Below, piece after piece: positions 45,076 to 52,826 of a stretch of DNA of 64,000 bases (position 1 is the first letter of the stretch; every line of letters begins with the position of its first letter). The notes beneath the pieces are model-generated. The model searched no databases. It was given only the letters and a program-made list of their open reading frames with translations, and was not told the DNA's origin. This DNA is from an uncultured Alistipes sp. (lineage in GTDB: Bacteria > Bacteroidota > Bacteroidia > Bacteroidales > Rikenellaceae). The stretch is from NCBI GenBank assembly GCA_900545315.1, contig UQYM01000009.1, positions 1-64,000 of the forward strand, read 5' to 3'. The position numbers were made by a program, and so were the translations under genes.

Positions 45076-48000
45076 TTACGCCTGTATATATTGCGGGATC
45101 AGTTTACGCAACTGCTCCACACTGATTCCTCGACAAGAGGCATAGGCCGCCAATTGCTCGGCATCGACCTGTCCGACATTGAAGTTACGAGCCTCCGGCA
45201 GCGCAAACATCAATCCACACAAAGCCGGAGCAGGCATCAATTCATACTGGTCTGTTACCTGCAACCCGATGGCTTCCGGAAGGTGCAACAGTTCTGCCAC
45301 CGTTTTGCGATATGAACGATCGGGGCACGAAGGCATGCCGAAGTTGGGGCGGATACCGGAATATTTCCCCTCCAAAAGTTCTGCAGGGGTCAGCTGGTCC
45401 GCCTGTTCAATACCCCACAACTGCACCCGAACATAACGGTGCATCTCCTCCGCCATCGCCTCGCACAGACGGCCGGCCAACAAACCGGCCAGTTTGGCTC
45501 GTGCCTCATCACCTGCCTCACGCAAACGCTGCTGCAAAGCATCGAGTCCCGCACCAACAGTTACCGCATAAAGAGCTACACTATCGAGAACATCTCCTGC
45601 CGGAGCCACAAAATCTGCCAACGAAAGGTTTACAGCCTGCGAACTCTGCTGATTACGGAGTTGCGGCATACGCAACAGTTCCTTCGTGCAGGCCACATCC
45701 TCGTACAGCACAATATCATCCCCATCCCGACGAGCCGGATAGAGTGCCACAACACCTTGCGCATGCAACCATCCCTGTTCAATGATCTCCTGCAGCAATT
45801 GTTGGGCATCATCATACAGCCGACGAGCCTGCTCCCCTTTTGTCGGATCATCGAGTAGGTCCGGGAAGCGGCCGGGCATTCCAGCTAATCCGAACAGATA
45901 ACTCCAGTTGATCAGCGGCAACAACCGTTTCAAGTCGTAATCAACAAAATTCTCCCGACCAATCTTTAAAGGCGCCTTAACCCGGCTAAAGTCAGCTTTG
46001 AGTCCATGAGCTCGCGCGTCAGCCAAAGTTCGGAAAGGTCGGTTTTTGGCCCGATTGGCAAACTCTTCCCGCAGGGTGATCTGCTCCATCTGCACATCGA
46101 TCAGGTAGATATCCCGTTCACTCGAACAAACACGCTGTATAATTTGCAAAGCCGTGACCGGTACCGGCAGATAGACAACCGTTCCATTGGCATACTTGGG
46201 AGCCAATTTTACCGCAGTATGAAGCACCGAAGTTGCCGCACCTCCTACTAAGAAAGGCAACATCACCCCCTCCTTCTGAACTGTCGTCAAGATTGACTCG
46301 ATCAAGCCCAGAGCACGTGAAGTCGCTCCACACAACACAACAGCCGCGCAATCACTTTGCCGACAACATTCGATCAATTGTTTGGGCTCAGTCCTATATT
46401 GCACCTCTTCCACCTGAAAATCCGAACCTTTCAACAGACATTTTAACAGTTCTGCAGACGAATCATATTCCGTATTATCGATGGACACCCACAACAGATG
46501 ACGCGATTTGTCCGTTGCGGGATCTGCAGCAGACGCTGCTGCTTGCGCCCTGTCGTTTTGTTGCTGGCAACTGCGATGGATCACCCGCTGCAACAAAGCC
46601 AATGGAGCAATGCCCTCCTTTACACATTTTTCCAATTTGAGCAAGGCATCCATCCTTTCCGTCAACAGTATTTGCAACGAAAGTTTGTCGTCCGTCGTTG
46701 CACCACCCAACTGTTGAACGGATTCAGGACATTGAGAAACAACATGATCAATCAATGCGTCAATCGTTCCCGTACTGTCTGCTGCGATCAATTGTTCACA
46801 CACAGTCCGCAACTGTGCAGGTTGATCCTGCGTAGGTTGTACAGTTTGAGGATCAGCCAATGCGAAGTCCAAACCAAGTGCAGCAGCACGCTCCAACAGT
46901 ACACTATTTAACATTTTGACCGCCGCATCGCACCCCTGGAATTCAGACGAGAAAACGTTGATTCTTCCTCCTAACCGCCATTGCGGATGAGCGGTCCGAA
47001 GTCCTGCTACAATCTCCAGGAACTGTTTGGCCGTATCCGGATGATCCACCACCGGCAACAGCACAGGGTCGATCACGACACTATCCTGCGGGAAACCGGA
47101 TTGCTCCAATAAGACGGCTATGCGTTGTGCAGCGTCCCGTTTTCGGTCGAGCGTGTCGGCTGCTCCCTGTTCGTCGATCAAAGCAATCCATGCGGCAGCT
47201 CCATAGCGATCCACCAACGACAATCGACGTAAAAACTCCTCCTCACCTTCGGCAAGTGTCAACGGACCGACTATCGGTTTGCCCTGCATACACTGCATGG
47301 CGGTCTCCAAGGTCTTCCACTCCGAAGAGAAAACCACAACCGGAACTCGAGCCACCTCCGGCGTTGCCATCGCCAAATTGAGCAGATTGCGCACCGTCTC
47401 TGTTCCACTGACCATCGGATCATCAACATCGACCACCGCCAACGGAGAACCGGACTCTATCTCAGCGCGAAGGGTATTGACAGCCTCGGCGTAACGTTTA
47501 TCCCGGATAGCCGCCGCAAACGCCGTAGAGTGCGTTGCATCGGAACGTGTACCCAATAGTGTCGGGCCTTGCGCCGTTGGGAAGGTCGCAAGCTCCAGAC
47601 CGCTCAGCAAAAGCTGATTGTTGGGTTGCGGAATTTGACGGGGTACATATTTAGAGGCCACAGCCGCAATCGCAGCAATGTGCATGGGGGTCGTACCACA
47701 ACATCCGCCCACAACATTCAGCAGTCCAGCAGAGAGATAACCCTCAATCGTTGCAGCCATCATCTCTGGCGTTTCGCCATATCGGCCCTCGTTATCAGGC
47801 AATCCCGCATTGGGATGCGCCGACACCGCACAAGCCGCCACAGCCGACAATCGCTCGATATAGGGGCGCATTCGCTCCGCCCCGTGTCCGCAATTCAAGC
47901 CGACCGAAATTACGTTGCCATGATGTACCGAAGCGTAAAACGCCTCAACAGTCTGCCCAGCCAATGTACGTCCCCCAGTATCAGTCAACGTTCCGGAAAC

Positions 48001-48624
48001 CATAATTGGAATGGGCTTTTTACGTTCCTTAGCCAACTTTTCGACAGCAAAAATGGCCGCCTTGACATTCAACGTATCAAAAAAGGTCTCCAACAGAATC
48101 AGATCCACACCGCCATCCACCAGACCCCGTGCCTGATCGTAATAGGCCTGCGACAGTTGGTCAAAAGTGACGGCACGTGCCGCCGGATCATTCACATCGG
48201 GCGAGATGGAGGCAGAACGATTCCCCGGACCAATCGAACCGGCCACGAAACGTGGTTTGGATGGATTTAACAGTGTATATTTATCGGCCGCAGCCCGCGC
48301 AATAGATGCCGCCGTTTTGCAGATGTCATACACATAAAAATCGAGCATCTGATCCGACAACGACAGAGCATTGGCATTGAACGTGTCGGTCGAAACGATA
48401 TCAGCACCGGCCTGCAAATAGGCCTCATGAATATCGGTCAACACATCAGGACGACTCATCACCAGCGCCTCGTTACACCCCAGCAAAGGCATCGGCCAGT
48501 CCTGAAACATTGTACCCCGGAAATCCTCTTCAGTAAGTTCGTATCTATGCACCATCGTACCAAACCCGCCATCCAAAATCAAAATACGACGGGCCATCTC
48601 GGATTGTATCGAGAATTTCAACAT
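45076..48624 (-). CDS. metH: MetH-like methionine synthase lacking the cobalamin-binding signature
   Basis: A 1182-residue protein with MetH domain order. The homocysteine/zinc domain (about 1-325) keeps all three zinc cysteines: Cys245 in GLNC and Cys308-Cys309 in GGCCGTTP. The folate barrel (about 353-625) retains GTR-S-D (normally GERTN), DEQGAAD and GG-x-x-NV, but has lost others. The cap region (about 640-700) is too short. In the cobalamin domain (about 708-830) an ungapped hand alignment puts Thr718, Tyr720 and Ser723 where Asp-x-His-x-x-Gly belongs, although GGAATSVLHTAVKL is kept. The activation domain (about 850-1182) is clear, with GIRPNFGM in place of GIRPAPGY. Methionine synthesis is thus uncertain. 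No cobalamin riboswitch box was found upstream. M20 hydrolase follows. Confidence 0.85.
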   Translation of the reverse strand: MLKFSIQSEMARRILILDGGFGTMVHRYELTEEDFRGTMFQDWPMPLLGCNEALVMSRPDVLTDIHEAYLQAGADIVSTDTFNANALSLSDQMLDFYVYDICKTAASIARAAADKYTLLNPSKPRFVAGSIGPGNRSASISPDVNDPAARAVTFDQLSQAYYDQARGLVDGGVDLILLETFFDTLNVKAAIFAVEKLAKERKKPIPIMVSGTLTDTGGRTLAGQTVEAFYASVHHGNVISVGLNCGHGAERMRPYIERLSAVAACAVSAHPNAGLPDNEGRYGETPEMMAATIEGYLSAGLLNVVGGCCGTTPMHIAAIAAVASKYVPRQIPQPNNQLLLSGLELATFPTAQGPTLLGTRSDATHSTAFAAAIRDKRYAEAVNTLRAEIESGSPLAVVDVDDPMVSGTETVRNLLNLAMATPEVARVPVVVFSSEWKTLETAMQCMQGKPIVGPLTLAEGEEEFLRRLSLVDRYGAAAWIALIDEQGAADTLDRKRDAAQRIAVLLEQSGFPQDSVVIDPVLLPVVDHPDTAKQFLEIVAGLRTAHPQWRLGGRINVFSSEFQGCDAAVKMLNSVLLERAAALGLDFALADPQTVQPTQDQPAQLRTVCEQLIAADSTGTIDALIDHVVSQCPESVQQLGGATTDDKLSLQILLTERMDALLKLEKCVKEGIAPLALLQRVIHRSCQQQNDRAQAAASAADPATDKSRHLLWVSIDNTEYDSSAELLKCLLKGSDFQVEEVQYRTEPKQLIECCRQSDCAAVVLCGATSRALGLIESILTTVQKEGVMLPFLVGGAATSVLHTAVKLAPKYANGTVVYLPVPVTALQIIQRVCSSERDIYLIDVQMEQITLREEFANRAKNRPFRTLADARAHGLKADFSRVKAPLKIGRENFVDYDLKRLLPLINWSYLFGLAGMPGRFPDLLDDPTKGEQARRLYDDAQQLLQEIIEQGWLHAQGVVALYPARRDGDDIVLYEDVACTKELLRMPQLRNQQSSQAVNLSLADFVAPAGDVLDSVALYAVTVGAGLDALQQRLREAGDEARAKLAGLLAGRLCEAMAEEMHRYVRVQLWGIEQADQLTPAELLEGKYSGIRPNFGMPSCPDRSYRKTVAELLHLPEAIGLQVTDQYELMPAPALCGLMFALPEARNFNVGQVDAEQLAAYASCRGISVEQLRKLIPQYIQA

Positions 48625-48852
48625 AAATTACTCCGTTAAATATTTTTTAATCAATAAGATATTGCTTCTCCAACTGCTTTCAGGCGGTACAATCTTGTCA
48701 TCGTAGTTCTGCCAAAGTCGCAAGTTCAGGATCTACGTTCACTGCGCGGTCATCACTACACTACGCACAGTCTCTGACCACTCCGTTTGGGGACAATTAC
48801 AAGATGGTACACGACTCGAGTAGAAAAAACTTCGACATTGCATCCGCAATGC

Positions 48853-49971
48853 TCAATGCTGCACGACCGCAATCTCAAAAAGTTTGTTCCAATTTTTACC
48901 GGTCACAAAGATGCGTCCGGTCGCTTTGTCGTAAGCGATACCATTCAGCACATCGGTCGTTTCATCCCGATCAGAGGCCAACAGCAAACCGCTCAAATCA
49001 ATCACCCCAAGTACTGCTCCACTCTGCGGATCGATCCGAATCACATTGTCCGACATGTAGACATTGGCCCAAAGCTCTCCGCGAATCCACTCCATCTCAT
49101 TGATGTACATCACCTTGTTTTGGTCCGTGTAGACCTCGATCGTGCGAATTGTACGGAAGGTTTCCGGATCCAGTACGCGAATCTTCTCCGAACCGTCACT
49201 CATATAGAGGACCTCTCCGTCCGTAGCCAATCCCCAGCCTTCACCGCCGTAATCGAACTCCTGGAGCAAATCGAAACTCTTCGCATCATAGACCAAGGCT
49301 TTGTTGTTTTGCCAGGTAAGTTGGTACAGCTTCCCGTTCAACAACTCCAACCCCTCTCCAAAGTAGTTATCCGGCAATGGACGACTACGCAACACGCGTC
49401 CTGTCGCCAAATCCACCTCGCGAAGCGTCGACTGCCCCTCCAGGCCTGTACTCTCGTACAGTTTTCCGTCATGAAACAACAATCCCTGTGTGTACGCCTG
49501 CCGATCATGCGGATAACTCTTTTTTACGCTGTGGCCATAAATTGCAGGAGCCTTCGCCGCCAATACCAGGAATTCACCTGCTCGACTTTGACTTTGGGCC
49601 CCGCTATAGGCTGTTAACCGATACACCACCCGTCCGATCGGATACGCCGGTCCCAAATTGTAGGTAACCCCCTCTGCCGCAACTGGGCCGATACGACGAT
49701 TGTCTACGGTCAGTATGACACTGTCCGCCACAACACCCTGACACAATGTATAGCGGATAGGAACACGGTCTCCCTGTACAAAACGGTCACCGTACACCGG
49801 CGAAATCTCCTCAAACAGAGTCGGATTGGTCGATGAACTGGTCTGATTGGAATTCACGGCAGCATCTCCTGTGCGAGACGAGTCGTTCCCGGCACAAGCA
49901 CTCAACATCGTCATGGCTGAAACTCCGATTAATACGGCACTTCGGAGCGAATGGACAAAAATATGCTTCAT
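48853..49971 (-). CDS. Glutamine cyclotransferase lipoprotein
   Basis: A 372-residue exported protein with a lipobox ending at Cys26 (LSACAGN), a Ser/Thr/Asn-rich linker, an Ig-like segment (about 45-120), then a five-bladed beta-propeller. The propeller shows the glutaminyl-peptide cyclotransferase motifs HDRQAYTQGLLFHDGKLYES-type (key His, Gln, Gly), GEGLELLNGKLYQLTWQN, GEGWGLATDGE and NEMEWIRGELWANVY. Such enzymes turn N-terminal Gln into pyroglutamate on exported proteins. ATG 49971 is chosen for its signal peptide; the longer frame reaches into serS. Its -7 element ends only six bases before the ATG, implying an almost leaderless transcript. Confidence 0.87.
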   Translation of the reverse strand: MKHIFVHSLRSAVLIGVSAMTMLSACAGNDSSRTGDAAVNSNQTSSSTNPTLFEEISPVYGDRFVQGDRVPIRYTLCQGVVADSVILTVDNRRIGPVAAEGVTYNLGPAYPIGRVVYRLTAYSGAQSQSRAGEFLVLAAKAPAIYGHSVKKSYPHDRQAYTQGLLFHDGKLYESTGLEGQSTLREVDLATGRVLRSRPLPDNYFGEGLELLNGKLYQLTWQNNKALVYDAKSFDLLQEFDYGGEGWGLATDGEVLYMSDGSEKIRVLDPETFRTIRTIEVYTDQNKVMYINEMEWIRGELWANVYMSDNVIRIDPQSGAVLGVIDLSGLLLASDRDETTDVLNGIAYDKATGRIFVTGKNWNKLFEIAVVQH

Positions 49972-49976
49972 AGTGA

Positions 49977-49984
49977 CAAAGGTA
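49977..49984 (-). promoter_or_regulatory. -7 element of the cyclotransferase gene
   Basis: Minus-strand TACCTTTG with no clear -33. It is unusually close to the start codon at 49971. Confidence 0.5.
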
Positions 49985-49995
49985 TGAAAATTTCG

Positions 49996-50003
49996 TATCT
50001 TTG
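49996..50003 (+). promoter_or_regulatory. serS -7 element
   Basis: TATCTTTG fits TAnnTTTG. No good -33 is visible. The leader is about 43 bases. Confidence 0.55.
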
Positions 50004-50050
50004 CTCCACTGGCTGAAAATATCGAAAATAAAATACAAAACAGGGAAAAC

Positions 50051-51322
50051 ATGCTGACACTTAAGCAAATCAGAGACAACAAAGCCTTTACGCTCGAGCG
50101 TTTGGCCGTGAAGGGTGTGGATGCCGCCGCAACGGTGGATCGCATCGAACAACTGGATGATGCCCGCAAAGCCATTCAAGCCGAATTGGATGCCAACCTG
50201 GCCCAGCAAAATGCCATCTCCAAAGAGATCGGACAACTGTTCAAGGCAGGCAAACAGGCCGAAGCCAACGCCGCCAAAGAGAAGACCGTAGCCCTCAAAG
50301 AGAGTTCGAAACAGCTCGACGAGAAGCTGAAACAGACCGAGACCGAACTGACCGATCTGATCGTCACGCTGCCTAACTTCCCGCACAGCTCAGTACCACT
50401 GGGTAAAACCGCTGCAGACAACGTGGTTGTTCGGATGGGAGGCCAAAACCCGGATCTGCCGGCCGATGCACTTTCCCACTGGGAACTGGCTGCCAAATAC
50501 GACATCATCGACTTCGAGTTGGGTGTCAAACTGACCGGCGCAGGATTCCCCGTTTACAAAGGCAAAGGCGCTGCACTGCAACGTGCCCTGATCACCTTCT
50601 TCCTCGATAACAATATCGCTGCCGGTTACACCGAAGTGATGCCTCCGTTGATGGTCAATCGTGCTTCGGGATTCGGCACTGGCCAGCTGCCCGACAAAGA
50701 GGGTCAGATGTACCACGCCGAGGTGGATGACTTCTACCTGATCCCAACCGCCGAAGTGCCTGTAACCAATATCTACCGGGATGTAATCATCAACGAGTCG
50801 GATTTCCCGATCAAGATGACCGCCTACACCCCCTGCTTCCGTCGTGAGGCCGGTTCGTATGGTAAAGATGTACGTGGACTGAACCGTCTACATCAGTTTG
50901 ACAAAGTGGAGATCGTACAGATTGCCCACCCCGCCACCTCCTACGAGGCGCTGAACGGCATGGTTAAACATGTCGAGGGGTTGGTTCAGCAGTTGGGCTT
51001 GCCTTATCGTATTGTACGCCTCTGCGGCGGCGATATGAGCTTCACTTCAGCACTGACCTTCGATTTCGAAGTCTTCTCGGCTGCACAGAAACGTTGGTTG
51101 GAGGTCTCTTCGGTATCCAACTTCGAATCGTTCCAAGCAAACCGTCTGAAGCTGCGTTACCGCGACGCCAACAAAAAGCTGCAGCTCGCACACACCTTGA
51201 ACGGAAGTTCATTGGCCCTGCCGCGTATTGTCGCTGCGCTGCTCGAAAACAACCAGACCCAGGAAGGTATCCGCATTCCGGAAGTATTGGTTCCGTACAC
51301 CCACTTCGACATGATCAAATAA
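50051..51322 (+). CDS. serS: Seryl-tRNA synthetase
   Basis: A class II synthetase charging tRNA-Ser. The 423-residue product has the N-terminal antiparallel coiled coil that grips the long variable arm (about 30-105, very Lys/Glu/Gln-rich). The catalytic core follows with FYLIPTAEVPVTNIYRD, motif 2 CFRREAGSYGKDVRGLNRLHQFDKVE and motif 3 LNGSSLALPRIVAALLEN. Length and motif order are normal. It diverges from the cyclotransferase gene across 79 bases holding both promoters. Confidence 0.96.
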   Translation: MLTLKQIRDNKAFTLERLAVKGVDAAATVDRIEQLDDARKAIQAELDANLAQQNAISKEIGQLFKAGKQAEANAAKEKTVALKESSKQLDEKLKQTETELTDLIVTLPNFPHSSVPLGKTAADNVVVRMGGQNPDLPADALSHWELAAKYDIIDFELGVKLTGAGFPVYKGKGAALQRALITFFLDNNIAAGYTEVMPPLMVNRASGFGTGQLPDKEGQMYHAEVDDFYLIPTAEVPVTNIYRDVIINESDFPIKMTAYTPCFRREAGSYGKDVRGLNRLHQFDKVEIVQIAHPATSYEALNGMVKHVEGLVQQLGLPYRIVRLCGGDMSFTSALTFDFEVFSAAQKRWLEVSSVSNFESFQANRLKLRYRDANKKLQLAHTLNGSSLALPRIVAALLENNQTQEGIRIPEVLVPYTHFDMIK

Positions 51323-51353
51323 TTCACGAGGAGTCTCCTCGATATTTTAATGT

Positions 51354-51397
51354 AATAAAAGAGGCCTGTCGGTTCAAATCGACTGGCCTCTTTTATT
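51354..51397 (+). terminator. serS terminator
   Basis: A 13-base outer stem AATAAAAGAGGCC/GGCCTCTTTTATT with an inner GTCG/CGAC stem. The T run is within the stem. Confidence 0.88.
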
Positions 51398-51541
51398 GAT
51401 GCAACCACAACGGGTGACCACCTTCCACGTGTCAAATTTCGTTTCTTGTTTTATCCGGAAAGTCGGTCTATATTCTACACTCTATTCTGTCACCCACTAT
51501 TCTCAGAAGCCCATGCACTGATTTCTGTCCTCTCCATCCAG

Positions 51542-51581
51542 AAAAAAATTGTCCATGCAGGGTTGATCTCCTGCATGGACA
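51542..51581 (-). terminator. Terminator of the AraC-type regulator
   Basis: Perfect 12-base stem TGTCCATGCAGG/CCTGCATGGACA with an 8-base loop. On the minus strand it is followed by seven T. Confidence 0.85.
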
Positions 51582-51716
51582 CTATAATAACTACAACAAA
51601 TTGCAATTCCAGCAGGGTCGGACATTTGCCTTAGATCAACTCGTAATCGAGAAAACTCATACACCGCTTTGCTGCAAGCGACATCTCCTCTCCGGCAACT
51701 CGATCCCGAATCGCAA

Positions 51717-52616
51717 TTATTTATGCTCCCCCTTCTGGCGGGCAAAATTACGATACATCAACGGCGTTTTGCCCGTTCGCTTTTTGAAAGCAATCGAAAA
51801 ATATTCCGGATTATCGTATTTGAGAATATAGGAGATCTCCTTGATCGTGTGAGCTGTATTGGCCAACAGCAATTTCGCCTCATTGACCCGCAACTCCTTC
51901 ATATATTGCGCTGGAGCAATACCCGCATACTCCCGGAATGCTTTCCGAAAAACCGAATATCCCAATCCAACCCGATCGGCAATATCACGAGGCGTCAAGT
52001 TCTCGTATACCGTCTCGCGCATCACCACTTTAGCCTTGTTGATCTTGCTGATCATATTCTCGTCGTCGAGCAGATGACTCTTCTGACGAAAATACATCAG
52101 CCCCAACATGTGCATGACAATCCCCGACAACGCCGGCTGAGCTCCAATGCGATCCGCATTGGCAATATCCCGTGCCGTAATGTACAAATCGACGATCGGT
52201 TCGTTTAGTCCCATATCAAAAATCGGTATCTCCGGCGTAAAGTACCCGGCCGCAACTAAACGGTCGATCATCTCCCCTTTGAAACCGATCCAATACTCCT
52301 TCCAGCCCGAATGTTCGTCGGGGCGATAGGTGTGCCACATTCCGGGAAAGATCAGAAACATCTTTCCCTCCGTAAGGCGCTGTGTAATCTTTTTCTCCCC
52401 GTAGGTAATCTCACCCTCGCCATCGGTGATATAGAGTAACTGGAATTCATCCAAAACACGCCCAGCCTCCACATCAAAAAAGTAGCCTTTGGGGTGGTTC
52501 TGGGGTGGATACTCCTCCTCGGCCGTGATCACCTGACTGCCGACACTGGTAACCGTCAACCCCCAAAGCTGATCCCCCTCTGCGGGAATCAAATATTTAA
52601 TATCACTACCACTCAT
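51717..52616 (-). CDS. AraC-family transcriptional regulator
   Basis: A 299-residue regulator with an N-terminal cupin-like sensor domain (about 30-120, with VLDEFQLLYITDGEGEI and PGMWHTYRP) and a C-terminal double helix-turn-helix domain (about 200-292). The second has LTPRDIADRVGLGYSVFRKAF and IKEISYILKYDNPEYFSIAFKKRTGKTPLMYR. The cupin half suggests a small ligand, possibly a sugar, but the ligand and targets are unknown. It is monocistronic with a good promoter 113 bases before the start and its own terminator; no transporter or catabolic gene adjoins it. Confidence 0.9.
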   Translation of the reverse strand: MSGSDIKYLIPAEGDQLWGLTVTSVGSQVITAEEEYPPQNHPKGYFFDVEAGRVLDEFQLLYITDGEGEITYGEKKITQRLTEGKMFLIFPGMWHTYRPDEHSGWKEYWIGFKGEMIDRLVAAGYFTPEIPIFDMGLNEPIVDLYITARDIANADRIGAQPALSGIVMHMLGLMYFRQKSHLLDDENMISKINKAKVVMRETVYENLTPRDIADRVGLGYSVFRKAFREYAGIAPAQYMKELRVNEAKLLLANTAHTIKEISYILKYDNPEYFSIAFKKRTGKTPLMYRNFARQKGEHK

Positions 52617-52731
52617 ATACTACTACTCTCCTTGAACTAATCCATAGCGATAAACGATCCCGCCAGACCGCATATTGCAAAAACCACAAAATTACGGTCG
52701 ACCTGGAGACCAAAATCAAACACAAGTTTAG

Positions 52732-52763
52732 CAAAGATAACAAATCCCCTCCATCGGCACAAA
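52732..52763 (-). promoter_or_regulatory. Promoter of the AraC-type gene (TTTG, N20, TATCTTTG)
   Basis: Minus-strand TTTG at 52763-52760 and TATCTTTG at 52739-52732, 20 bases apart, form a full-consensus pair. The leader is about 110 bases. Confidence 0.65.
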
Positions 52764-52826
52764 TATTCTACACCCCTTATGGCATAAGGGTTCCAGCGAA
52801 ATCGAACTTATACAGATCGGTAGCTT

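Noticed and set aside
47569..48270. 233-codon plus-strand frame opposite the MetH-like gene
   Set aside because: It is a shadow of a strongly conserved homocysteine-binding domain.
48625..48852. Possible cobalamin or SAM riboswitch upstream of the MetH-like gene
   Set aside because: I searched the minus-strand leader for the B12 box and for SAM-type cores and found none.
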